DNA of 32,487 bases from Ignavibacteria bacterium RIFOXYC2_FULL_35_21. GTDB lineage: Bacteria > Bacteroidota > Ignavibacteria > Kapaibacteriales > UBA2268. The notes under the pieces are model-generated. The model was not told where the DNA came from. It saw only the letters and a program-made list of their open reading frames with translations, and did no database searches. Every line of letters starts with the position of its first letter. Position 1 is the first letter of the stretch. This document shows positions 25,187 through 32,487 of this stretch, piece by piece. Both the position numbers and the translations under genes were made by a program. Location of the stretch: assembly GCA_001804705.1 (NCBI GenBank), contig MHAY01000074.1, positions 1 through 32,487 of the forward strand, given 5' to 3'.

Positions 25187-26170
25187 ATGAATATGCATAA
25201 ATGCAGAATTTGCGGGAATTTTGATAATAATTTTTCTTTTGAAGACGAGGAAAAAATGTTCGGTACAAGAGAGAAATTTCTCTATTTCGAATGTTCTGCC
25301 TGTCATTGTATTCAGATATGTGAAATTCCCTATGAATTATCTGAATTTTACCCTGAAGGGTATTTTTCTTTAAATTTACCTTCTCCAAATATTTTTAAAA
25401 AATATATTAAAAGAAAATGCTTCCAACATTCTGCAGGTAATCATAACTTGCTTGGGAAATTTATTAGCTCAAAAAAAGGCAATGCTTCTTTTAATGTTTG
25501 GTTAAAGCATTTGAGAATAAATTTTAATTCATCCATTTTGGATGCAGGAAGCGGATAGGGATTAAGGCTCTATGAATTAGAGCTAGCCGTTTTTAGGAAT
25601 TTAACGGGTGTTGACCCAAATATTGAATGTGATTCAATTATTGGAAAAAATATTAAGATTTATAAAAATTATCTTAGTGAAATTGAAGGTTGTTTTGATT
25701 TAATTATGATGCATTATTCTTTTGAACATACGCCAAATCCAAAGGATATTATGCAGGATTCTTACAGACTATTAAACGATTATGGAACATTGTTAATTCG
25801 AATACCGGTAACAGGTTCTTATGTTTGGGAGAAATATGGCAAGGAATGGGTCCAATTAGATGCACCGAGGCATTTATTTATTCATTCTCAAAAAAGTATG
25901 GAATTACTTGCTGAACAAACGGGTTTCCAAATTGAAAAAGTTATTTATGAATCAACTGATTTTCAATTTTGGGGAAGTATTTTATACAGCAATAACATTC
26001 CACTTACTGCAACAAAGTTGTTTTCATCAGACCCTATGCGGGATTTCAGGCATCTGATTTCCAAAGAGGAAATGAAATATTTTGCAGAACAATCTGAGAA
26101 ATTGAATAATGAGAATAGGGGATACCAGGCAAGTTTTTATTTGAAAAAAATGATTGTGTATGTCAGATAG
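25187..26170 (+). pseudogene. SAM-dependent methyltransferase interrupted by one in-frame amber stop
   Basis: A single frame of 327 sense-length codons would encode a class I methyltransferase, but TAG at 25556-25558 stops it. The N-terminus holds a zinc-ribbon-like pair of CxxC motifs (CRIC, CSAC), as in methyltransferases acting on sugars or secondary metabolites. The SAM-binding motif I reads ILDAGSG-stop-GLRLYELEL, so the stop replaces one residue inside the nucleotide-binding loop. The same frame runs on unbroken to 26170 with VDPNIE (motif II-like), FDLIMMHYSFEHTPNPKDIM (motif IV), LLNDYGTLLIRIPV and a usual C-terminus. No other lesion is seen, so the damage is recent or is a base-call error; TAT, TGG, CAG or AAG at this codon would restore a normal loop. 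The downstream methyltransferase starts inside its 3' end. Alternative starts: TTG 25184 or ATG 25193. Confidence 0.85.
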
Positions 26171-26987
26171 TCAAATAAAAAATATTGAATATGATGTAAA
26201 GGAATTGAAAGAGTTTCCTGAGCATGATATTACAAATCGAATTGAACTATCATATAACTGGCTTCCTGCTGGAATAGATAATTTACTTGACGGGGGTTGT
26301 TCTTACGGCTATGGTACAAGGTTTATCAGGGCAAAAAGCAAAAATGTTTTTGGGATTGATTTGAATCCTAAGCATATCGAAATTGCAGAGAAACGTTACA
26401 AAGATATACAATTCAAGTGTTGCAGTTTAGAGAATACAGAATTTGAATCTCAATTTTTCGATGCCATAGTGATTAATGATGTCCTCGAACATACTCACGA
26501 TAAAATTCAAACTCTGAATGAGATGAACAGAATATTGAAACCGGGAGGTACAATCATTATTTCAACACCTCACAAAGGTTTGTTCACTTTTCTTGACCCA
26601 TATAATTATGGGTATTATCTCAGGAAGTGCTTTCCATGGCTGTACAAAGGGTTGTATAAATTTATCAGATTAATCAAAGATGGAAAAATCCCAAAAGAAT
26701 TTAATTCCGAGCATCAGGAAAAACATTTTCATTATTCTCTGAAAGACTATGTGAAAATGCTTAACCAATCCGGATTCTCAGGACATTTTACAATTGAAAA
26801 AGTTTTTCGTTCAGGATTGTTTATTGAAGTATTCACTATGAACCTGGAAAGCATATTTAATATTATTCTACCAATGCGGGTAGTAAGAATTTTATTAAAA
26901 CCATTCTATTGGCTTTCACAAATTGACTACTGGATACCTTACGGTGTTTTTGCTTATAATATTGCTGTAAGAGCGAAAAAGAAATAA
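26160..26987 (+). CDS. Class I SAM-dependent methyltransferase
   Basis: A 275-residue enzyme that transfers a methyl group from S-adenosylmethionine to an unknown acceptor. Motif I is LLDGGCSYGYGTRFI (about 40-54), an acidic residue follows in VFGIDLNPKHIEIAEKRY, and motif IV/post-I is FDAIVINDVLEHTHDKIQTL with the following RILKPGGTIIISTPH typical of Methyltransf_11 proteins. The C-terminal third (YYLRKCFPWLYKGLYKF and ILPMRVVRILLKPFYWL) is hydrophobic and could lie near the membrane, as in lipid or polysaccharide methyltransferases. The ATG at 26160 overlaps the last 11 bases of the amber-broken methyltransferase, so the two form one transcription unit; its product may therefore be the only functional one here. 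Confidence 0.9.
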   Translation: MSDSQIKNIEYDVKELKEFPEHDITNRIELSYNWLPAGIDNLLDGGCSYGYGTRFIRAKSKNVFGIDLNPKHIEIAEKRYKDIQFKCCSLENTEFESQFFDAIVINDVLEHTHDKIQTLNEMNRILKPGGTIIISTPHKGLFTFLDPYNYGYYLRKCFPWLYKGLYKFIRLIKDGKIPKEFNSEHQEKHFHYSLKDYVKMLNQSGFSGHFTIEKVFRSGLFIEVFTMNLESIFNIILPMRVVRILLKPFYWLSQIDYWIPYGVFAYNIAVRAKKK

Positions 26988-27015
26988 AAAAACCCCACCA
27001 AATTGATAGGGTTTT
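26986..27015. terminator. Probable bidirectional terminator between convergent genes
   Basis: Arms AAAACCC (26989-26995) and GGGTTTT (27009-27015) form a hairpin with a 13-base loop between the + methyltransferase stop and the minus-strand tdh stop. On the minus strand the stem is followed by a run of seven T residues (complement of 26986-26992); on the plus strand the arm ends in TTTT and TTTT recurs a few bases later. It can serve both transcripts, better for tdh. Confidence 0.65.
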
Positions 27016-27020
27016 AAAAT

Positions 27021-27056
27021 TTTAATTGTTAATTCTTAATTGTGAATTGTTAATTA
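27021..27056. repeat. AT-rich AATTGTTAATT gene-end repeat
   Basis: Repeated units of the form TTAATTGTTAATTCTTAATTGTG fill the short gap before the tdh stop. The unit resembles those at 15767-15805 and 20431-20451. Confidence 0.45.
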
Positions 27057-28025
27057 AATAAGTCCTTTTTTATGCTTTTCTGTTAAATTAGCAAGCATAT
27101 CCTTTGTCATCGAATCGAGGTCGTAGGACGGCTTCCAGCCCCATTCTTCACGTGCAGATGTGTCCTCGACATCATCGGGCCAGGAATCAGCAATAGCCTG
27201 CCTGAAATCAGGGTCGTAGTTAATTGTAAATTCGGGAATGTATTTCTTAATGGAATCGGCAAGAGTTTTAACATCAAAACTCATAGAGCCGACATTAAAA
27301 TCATTATGATGTTTAAGATTTTCAAATGGTGCTTCCATCAAATCCATCGTTGACTTTAGACAGTCAGGCATATACATCATCGGGAGCTTTGTCTGTTCAT
27401 TAACAAAACATGTGTAGTGCTTATTTTTAACTGCTTCATAATAAATTGCAACTGCATAGTCGGTTGTACCACCTCCGGGCATTGTCTCTGATGAAATGAT
27501 TCCGGGATAACGTAAACCGCGGCTGTCCAATCCAAACTTCTTCACATAATAATCAGCTAATAACTCACCGGCAACTTTTGTAACGCCGTACATAGTTGTC
27601 GGTTTCAATGCTGTTTCCTGTGGTGCCTTTGCAGGTGTGCCGGGTCCCCAAACTGCAATTGAACTTGGGATAATTACCCTTGCCATTTCATATTGTACGG
27701 CAAGGTTTAGAATTACTATTGTACCATTCATATTGACATCCCAGCAAAGCATAGGATTTTTTTCTCCGATGCCTGACAGTATTGCCGCCATGTGGACAAT
27801 GGTATCAATGTTATATTTCTTTATCATTTCTTCTACTGTTGCCGGGTCGTTTACATTGATGAAATGGAATGGGCCTGATTCGAGTAGTTCTTTACTTGGT
27901 TCGGTTTTTCTTCCTGTTGCAATTACATTTTCTGCACCGTATTTTTTTCTCAGGGCAAGCGTAAGCTCAGAGCCAATCTGACCCACGGAACCCGTAACGA
28001 GTATCTTTTTAATTTCTTTTTTCAT
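27054..28025 (-). CDS. tdh: L-threonine 3-dehydrogenase (short-chain, epimerase-like type)
   Basis: A 323-residue NAD-dependent enzyme of the extended short-chain (UDP-galactose-epimerase-like) type that oxidises L-threonine to 2-amino-3-ketobutyrate. The Rossmann motif is ILVTGSVGQIGSEL (Gly12, Gly15, Gly18). The catalytic Tyr146-x-x-x-Lys150 lies in TTMYGVTKVAGE, and PSSIAVWGP carries the catalytic Ser/Thr region. GLRYPGIIS, GTTDYAVAIYYEAV and the NVGSMSF block are typical of this TDH subgroup rather than of the zinc-containing Tdh. The gene lies 87 bases downstream of kbl on the same strand, which strongly supports the threonine assignment. A hairpin terminator lies between the two genes, so some expression may be separate. 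This is not related to the medium-chain Tdh of enterobacteria. Confidence 0.92.
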   Translation of the reverse strand: MKKEIKKILVTGSVGQIGSELTLALRKKYGAENVIATGRKTEPSKELLESGPFHFINVNDPATVEEMIKKYNIDTIVHMAAILSGIGEKNPMLCWDVNMNGTIVILNLAVQYEMARVIIPSSIAVWGPGTPAKAPQETALKPTTMYGVTKVAGELLADYYVKKFGLDSRGLRYPGIISSETMPGGGTTDYAVAIYYEAVKNKHYTCFVNEQTKLPMMYMPDCLKSTMDLMEAPFENLKHHNDFNVGSMSFDVKTLADSIKKYIPEFTINYDPDFRQAIADSWPDDVEDTSAREEWGWKPSYDLDSMTKDMLANLTEKHKKGLI

Positions 28026-28064
28026 ATTATATCCTTATTTAAAATTTTAGAATATTCTTTATTA

Positions 28065-28092
28065 TAAAAAAGGCTTCACAAAAAGTGAAGCC
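28065..28092 (-). terminator. Rho-independent terminator between kbl and tdh
   Basis: A perfect 8-bp stem GGCTTCAC/GTGAAGCC (28072-28079 with 28085-28092) with a five-base loop is followed on the minus strand by six T residues (complement of 28066-28071). It lies 21 bases past the kbl stop and before the tdh start, so it could end or attenuate the kbl transcript. Confidence 0.75.
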
Positions 28093-28112
28093 CTGATTAA
28101 AATCAAAATAAA

Positions 28113-29360
28113 TTATTTAATCATTCCAAGCTCTTTACCGACTTTAGTAAATTTCTCAACTGCAAAAGAAACATTTTCAGTTGAATGTCCGGCTGAAAGC
28201 TGAACCCTGATTCTGTCCATTCCGCGTGGGACAACCGGGAATGAGAATGCTATTACGTAAATACCATCTTCGAGCATCTTGTTCGCAAAATCAACTGCAA
28301 GTTTAGAGCAATCGGGATATTTACCAAACATAATGGCAACGATTGGGTGAACGCCGGGTATAATATCAAATCCTGCGGCAGTCATTTCGTTGCGGAATTT
28401 CATTGTGTTTCTTTCAAGTTTGTCTCTCAATTCTGTTGATGCTGTGAGTAAGTCCATAACTTTAATTGTAGCACCAACTGTTGAAGGAGGAACTGTATTT
28501 GAGAAGAGGTAAGGACGTGCTTTATTACGCATCCAGTCAATAATTTCTTTTCTTCCTGATATACAGCCGCCGGAAGCACCGCCGAGTGCTTTTCCGAATG
28601 TAGTTGTTATGATATCTATCTTACCCATAACACCACGGAACTCATGTGTGCCGCGTCCTGTTTTGCCCATGAAGCCTGATGAGTGGCTATCGTCAACCAT
28701 TACGAGAGCATCATATTTTTCTGCGAGTGCAACTATTTCATCCAATTTGGCAATGTCTCCGTCCATTGAGAAACAGCCATCAGTAGCTATCATCTTAAAG
28801 CGGCAGCCTTTTTCATTAGCTTCGATAAGGCATTTTTCAAGGCCTTTAAGTTCCTTGTCTGTTGACGGGTCTAAGCCGATTTCGTTACTCATGTTCCCAT
28901 GGCTGTAAATCCATCTCTGTGCTTTGCAAAGTCTGATGCCGTCAATGATTGAAGCATGGTTCAATGCGTCTGTGATGATTGCATCATTTTCCTGAAGAAG
29001 TGGTTCAAATACTGCACCGTTTGCATCGAAGCAAGATGAAAACAGGATTGTGTCTTCAGTGCCTAAAAATTCAGAAACTTTTTTCTCGAGTACTTTGTGG
29101 ATGTCCTGGGTTCCGCAGATAAATCTAACCGAGGATAAGCCGTATCCTCTGTCGTCTATTTCCTCGTGTGCTGCTTTAATCAAATCAGCATGTGATGACA
29201 AACCGAGATAGTTGTTTGCACAAAAATTAAGAACTTTTTTTCCTTTCACGATAATTTCTGCTCCCTGGGGGCTCTCGATTATTCTTTCATGCTTATACAA
29301 TTTTTGCTCATGAAGTTTTCCAAGCTCCTCTGACAGATATTCCTTCATTTTACCGAACAT
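28113..29360 (-). CDS. kbl: Glycine C-acetyltransferase (2-amino-3-ketobutyrate CoA ligase)
   Basis: A 415-residue pyridoxal-phosphate enzyme of the alpha-oxoamine synthase family that converts 2-amino-3-ketobutyrate and CoA to glycine and acetyl-CoA. The PLP lysine is Lys257 in TTTFGKALGGASGG. The cofactor-contact motif DDSHSSGFMG and the substrate region NFCANNYLGLSSH plus SSVRFICGTQDIHK are those of Kbl rather than of BioF or HemA. Length agrees with the family (about 400). An AAGGAG ribosome-binding site at 29367-29372 sits 6 bases before the ATG. It is followed by tdh, and the two together form the threonine-to-glycine pathway. Confidence 0.95.
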   Translation of the reverse strand: MFGKMKEYLSEELGKLHEQKLYKHERIIESPQGAEIIVKGKKVLNFCANNYLGLSSHADLIKAAHEEIDDRGYGLSSVRFICGTQDIHKVLEKKVSEFLGTEDTILFSSCFDANGAVFEPLLQENDAIITDALNHASIIDGIRLCKAQRWIYSHGNMSNEIGLDPSTDKELKGLEKCLIEANEKGCRFKMIATDGCFSMDGDIAKLDEIVALAEKYDALVMVDDSHSSGFMGKTGRGTHEFRGVMGKIDIITTTFGKALGGASGGCISGRKEIIDWMRNKARPYLFSNTVPPSTVGATIKVMDLLTASTELRDKLERNTMKFRNEMTAAGFDIIPGVHPIVAIMFGKYPDCSKLAVDFANKMLEDGIYVIAFSFPVVPRGMDRIRVQLSAGHSTENVSFAVEKFTKVGKELGMIK

Positions 29361-29582
29361 AAATAACTCCTTAAATGAAAATTAGAAACAATATTTTTTT
29401 ATAATCTGAAAAATTGATTTATTAATTAAATATTAATGTTCAAATTTTTGTCAAATTACAGACTTCAAAATTAATTAAGGAATACTATCCAAGCAAGGTA
29501 TTTCTTAATGAAAAATAAAAAGTTATGAAAATTAAAATATTATAACAATGTAGCGAAACCAAGATTAATTTTTAGCTTATAC

Positions 29583-31499
29583 TCAAGCAATAAATTTTTT
29601 GTACCAGAGGTTTAGCATAAGAAGGGAATAGAGTTCTAATCCGAGATTTTGCCTGCCTGATTCATGGAGTCTGAAGATTTTATTTATATATTCTTTATTA
29701 AAAATGCCTGTTTTCATTAACGGGGAATCAAATATTTCGGAATAAGCGTAACTCTTCCATTCGTTTCTGAGCCATTCATTGACAGGAGCCCAGAAACCCT
29801 GCTTCTGCCTATTAATTATTTCATAGGGCAGAATGGATTCAACGGCTTTTTTCAGTATATATTTTGAGCTTTTTTTGTCGGGTACTTTTAAATTATCCTG
29901 AATAGACAAAACAAATTCAACGATGCGATGGTCGAGAAAAGGAACTCTTGCCTCGATGCTGTGAGCCATTCCGATTTTATCTACTCTCATAAGAAGCAGT
30001 TCGGGAAGCCTGTGCTGAAGTTCGAGGAATGTCATTTTTTGTAGATAACTTGAATTGCTATTCAAAATATCAGCCTGTTCATAATGTTTTGAAGCATAAT
30101 TCCATGGATTTCCAATTAATGAGTGATAATCTTTATTTAATAAACTATTCTGATGAGATGGTGTATAAATAGGCACACCGCTCCAGTATAGTTCCTCATT
30201 AAAAGTCCCTCGCCTGAGATACTCAAGAGCAAGATATTGATTTAAACCCTTGAATATAGGTTTGGTAGCATAATAAATGGATTTTCTTATGAATGAAGGC
30301 AGATGAGTAAAATATTTCCAGTATGTTTTGTGGAAAATGTAATCCCGAAGCATCCACTTATAACCGATGAATTGTTCATCGCTTCCTTCTCCAACCTGAA
30401 TTACTATTGTTCCCGAATCCCTTGTAAGTTTACTAAGGAAATACAGAGGCATACAGACAGGGTCGGCATTTGGTTCATCTTCGTGCCAGACCAAATCTTC
30501 AAGTATTGGGAAAACATCATTGCTGTCAATTAAAATCTCATGATGATTGGTTTTATATATATTGGCAATTTTTCTTGCATAATCGAGTTCATTATACTTT
30601 TCAAGTTCTTTGAACCCGACTGTGAAAGTATCAACCGGTCGGTTCATCAGCTCAGCCATCAGAGCCACATTCAGGCTTGAGTCAATCCCTCCGCTAAGGA
30701 AAACACCGAAAGGTACATCGCTCATCATTCTGTCTTTAATTGACTGTTTAAGCAGCCGAAGCACTTCCGACTGAATTTCATCAAAGCTCATGTCTGAAGA
30801 TATTAAATCCGAATTAAACGGGCTCCAATATCTTTCAATTCTTATTTCACCATTACTATTGACGGTTAGACAATGTGCTGGAGGGAGTTTCTTTATGTTT
30901 TTAAATAACGATTCACTTCCCGTCATACCATAGTTCAGGTAATTTGGTAGTTCTTCTAAGTTGAGTTCAGATTTAATTGAAGGATGTTGTAGTATTGATT
31001 TTATTTCTGATGCAAAAATGAATCTTCCATTTGAAATGGTATAATAAAGAGGTTTTATACCAATTCTGTCACGTGCAATAAATAATTCTTTCTTTTCGCT
31101 GTCCCAAATTGCCATTCCCCACATTCCAAGCAGTTTGCCCAGAATATTTTTCCCATATTCGCGATACCCGTAAAGTATAGTTTCTGTATCGGAACGGGAT
31201 TTGTACTTATATCCGGATTTTTCGAGATTTTCTCTGATTGACAAGTGATTATAAACCTCTCCGTTATAAACGATGGAATATTTTCCATCAGGGGTATGCA
31301 TTGGCTGGTTTGCGGCTTCGCTTAGGTCAATGATTGCAAGACGTCTGAAAGAGAATCCGCATTTCCTGTCGTCTGATACCCATTGCCCTTCAGAGTCGGG
31401 TCCGCGATGGGTGATAACATCACTCATGGATTTCAGAATTTTTTCGTTTATCCGGCTGTCAGATACATTGTATTCAAATATTCCTGCTATTCCGCACAT
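29583..31499 (-). CDS. asnB: Asparagine synthetase B-type (glutamine-hydrolysing) amidotransferase
   Basis: A 638-residue two-domain cytoplasmic enzyme that uses glutamine to amidate aspartate, or a related carboxyl group. The N-terminal Ntn glutaminase domain begins MCGIAGIFEY with the nucleophile Cys2 and has RRLAIIDLS and YNGEVYNH. The C-terminal ATP-binding domain has the PP-loop SGGIDSS (Ser269 to Ser274/275) and VGEGSDEQFIGYKW. Length matches the 620-640 residue AsnB-like amidotransferases often found in polysaccharide gene sets as well as housekeeping ones, so the precise acceptor is not certain. It is 36 bases downstream of pdxJ on the same strand and probably shares its promoter. The initiating Met must be removed for the Cys to act, so the ATG before Cys is the only sensible start. 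Confidence 0.93.
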   Translation of the reverse strand: MCGIAGIFEYNVSDSRINEKILKSMSDVITHRGPDSEGQWVSDDRKCGFSFRRLAIIDLSEAANQPMHTPDGKYSIVYNGEVYNHLSIRENLEKSGYKYKSRSDTETILYGYREYGKNILGKLLGMWGMAIWDSEKKELFIARDRIGIKPLYYTISNGRFIFASEIKSILQHPSIKSELNLEELPNYLNYGMTGSESLFKNIKKLPPAHCLTVNSNGEIRIERYWSPFNSDLISSDMSFDEIQSEVLRLLKQSIKDRMMSDVPFGVFLSGGIDSSLNVALMAELMNRPVDTFTVGFKELEKYNELDYARKIANIYKTNHHEILIDSNDVFPILEDLVWHEDEPNADPVCMPLYFLSKLTRDSGTIVIQVGEGSDEQFIGYKWMLRDYIFHKTYWKYFTHLPSFIRKSIYYATKPIFKGLNQYLALEYLRRGTFNEELYWSGVPIYTPSHQNSLLNKDYHSLIGNPWNYASKHYEQADILNSNSSYLQKMTFLELQHRLPELLLMRVDKIGMAHSIEARVPFLDHRIVEFVLSIQDNLKVPDKKSSKYILKKAVESILPYEIINRQKQGFWAPVNEWLRNEWKSYAYSEIFDSPLMKTGIFNKEYINKIFRLHESGRQNLGLELYSLLMLNLWYKKFIA

Positions 31500-31535
31500 T
31501 AAATATTTTTATTGATTGTGAAAAAGAGGGAGTAA

Positions 31536-32276
31536 TTATCTATTCAAACTCCTGTGCAAAGTGGAAGTGTTGATTACTTCAATCATCTCTCTTGTAGCTC
31601 TTTCGATGCCTACATGAATTGCCCTGCTGATAATAGAATGTCCAATGCTGAATTCACCTATTTCAGGAATCAGGCAGAGAGGTTTGATATTCAGATAATT
31701 TATTCCATGTCCTGCGGCAATTTTTAATCTTGTTTCATTAGCGAAGAAAGATGCAATTTTAATTTTTTCCAATTCATCGTTGAATAATTCACCTTTAGCA
31801 TTTGCATAATTACCTGTGTGTAATTCAACCATATCGGCACCTGCGAGTAATGATGCTTCGATTTGTTTTTTATCAGGCTCGACAAAAAAGCTGACTTCGA
31901 TTCCATTGCCGTGCATTCTCTCGACAAGCGATTCGAACTTATCAGGATTACCTGCGACATCTAATCCACCTTCAGTTGTAAGTTCCATTCTGCCTTCGGG
32001 TACGATTGTAACCAGGTCAGGCTTTAAATTCAGAGCAATATTAATTATTTCTTCATGAGCCGCCATTTCCAAATCGAGTTTTGATTGAACCACCTCACGA
32101 AGAATTTTTACATCTCTGTCATTAATATGCCTGCGGTCTTCACGCAGGTGGCATACAATACCGCTTGCACCTGCTAATTCGGCTAATATAGCAGTGGCGA
32201 CCGGGTCAGGTTCTTTACCACCCCGTGCTTCTCTTATAGTAGCTACATGGTCAATATTTACGTTTAATGTTTTCAT
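31536..32276 (-). CDS. pdxJ: Pyridoxine 5'-phosphate synthase
   Basis: A 246-residue TIM-barrel enzyme that condenses 1-deoxy-D-xylulose 5-phosphate with 3-amino-2-oxopropyl phosphate to form pyridoxine 5'-phosphate, in the DXP-dependent vitamin B6 pathway. Family hallmarks are intact: LNVNIDHVATIREARGG at the start, CHLREDRRHINDRDV, LEMAAHEE, VTIVPEGRMELTTEGGLDV, VSFFVEPD, VELHTGNYA, KIAAGHGINYLN and FSIGHSIISRAI. Length agrees with E. coli PdxJ (243). It is the first gene of a probable pdxJ-asnB unit, with a TAATTTTG box 30 bases upstream. The end has a short extra tail (STLHRSLNR). Confidence 0.96.
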   Translation of the reverse strand: MKTLNVNIDHVATIREARGGKEPDPVATAILAELAGASGIVCHLREDRRHINDRDVKILREVVQSKLDLEMAAHEEIINIALNLKPDLVTIVPEGRMELTTEGGLDVAGNPDKFESLVERMHGNGIEVSFFVEPDKKQIEASLLAGADMVELHTGNYANAKGELFNDELEKIKIASFFANETRLKIAAGHGINYLNIKPLCLIPEIGEFSIGHSIISRAIHVGIERATREMIEVINTSTLHRSLNR

Positions 32277-32306
32277 TTCTGTCTAATCCTATTTCAAAAA
32301 GAAGTA

Positions 32307-32314
32307 CAAAATTA
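32307..32314 (-). promoter_or_regulatory. Possible -7 box for pdxJ
   Basis: Read on the minus strand this is TAATTTTG, which fits the TAnnTTTG consensus, 30 bases before the pdxJ ATG. No convincing TTG element lies at the expected distance upstream, so support is partial. Confidence 0.35.
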
Positions 32315-32407
32315 TCAATAATTGTAATATCGGGAAAATAGAGGAAGGAGTAAATAGGTGATTACAAAATTATTCCCGGTTATTTATTGTGCAATCGCTG
32401 AATGGTA

Positions 32408-32487
32408 TTAAGCAGTCTTTCTTAAACCCAGATTTTTCATTAGAAAAATTATGTATAAGATACAGGCAATGAAAAATGCCTGGAATT
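32408..32487 (-). CDS. 3' end of a probable integral-membrane protein (partial at window edge)
   Basis: On the minus strand an open frame enters from the window edge and ends with TAA at 32408-32410. Its 25 visible codons read a hydrophobic run (FQAFFIACILYIIFLM) and a short basic tail (KNLGLRKTA), as expected for the last transmembrane helix and cytoplasmic end of a membrane protein. The length seen is too short to name a family, and chance hydrophobic frames do occur in AT-rich DNA. Confidence 0.45.
   Translation of the reverse strand, partial: FQAFFIACILYIIFLMKNLGLRKTA

Noticed and set aside
25556-25558. Programmed recoding of the amber codon (pyrrolysine or other)
   Set aside because: No pyrrolysine machinery is in the window, Bacteroidota are not known to use it, and the position is a variable loop residue rather than a catalytic one.
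27637-27981. Open frame on the + strand within tdh, and similar frames within kbl, pdxJ, asnB and the subtilase
   Set aside because: All lie opposite strongly conserved enzyme genes, with no ribosome-binding site or recognisable domain.
1-32487. tRNA, rRNA, CRISPR array, riboswitch or prophage
   Set aside because: I saw no T-loop-like tRNA ends, no regularly spaced repeats, no rRNA-like conserved stretches and no phage or cas genes. A covariance-model scan was not possible, so a small non-coding RNA could have been missed.

Overview
The window reads as chromosomal DNA of a low-GC, Gram-negative member of the Bacteroidota/FCB assemblage. The signs are three secreted proteins with C-terminal type IX secretion (Por) sorting domains, a TonB-dependent receptor with an N-terminal carboxypeptidase-regulatory-like repeat, a DUF5686 outer-membrane protein, a Bat (aerotolerance) operon, a short Hc1/histone-H1-like basic protein, and a TTG/TAnnTTTG-type promoter. 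The exact phylum (Bacteroidetes proper, Ignavibacteria or Kapabacteria) cannot be fixed by eye.

Layout. 1-5.4 kb (minus): a TonB-dependent receptor followed by a type IX-secreted beta-helix-like surface protein, separated by a large imperfect palindrome. 5.5-10 kb (minus): an F420-type NADP oxidoreductase, a DUF4258/DUF2283 gene pair, and a large ChaN-domain plus M1-like metallopeptidase fusion. The small pair is bracketed by the real 3' end of the fusion gene and a second, diverged copy of that 3' end. 10.2-12.7 kb: a secreted SGNH-like protein (+), a Tat-exported glycosylasparaginase-family Ntn hydrolase (-), and a histone-like protein (-). 12.9-15.8 kb (+): a type IX-secreted subtilase. 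16-20.4 kb (+): a tightly overlapping batB-batC-batD-batE operon whose ribosome-binding site and start lie in the arm of a dispersed palindromic repeat. 20.4-25 kb (-): DUF5686 protein and a CASTOR/POLLUX-like channel. 25.2-27 kb (+): two tandem SAM methyltransferases, the first broken by a single in-frame amber codon exactly in the SAM-binding motif. 27-29.4 kb (-): threonine catabolism (kbl, tdh). 29.6-32.3 kb (-): pdxJ and an AsnB-type asparagine synthetase. The last 80 bases hold the 3' end of a probable membrane-protein gene on the minus strand.

How the genes fit together. Much of the window is cell-envelope and secretion biology: nutrient uptake, surface proteins and secreted hydrolases. 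The kbl/tdh pair turns threonine into glycine and acetyl-CoA. PdxJ makes the vitamin B6 precursor of the PLP that Kbl needs, though this link may be coincidental. I found no rRNA, tRNA, CRISPR array, transposase or prophage gene. The points most worth a second look are the amber-interrupted methyltransferase, the duplicated 3' end around the DUF4258/DUF2283 pair, and the palindromic repeat that supplies the batB translation start.
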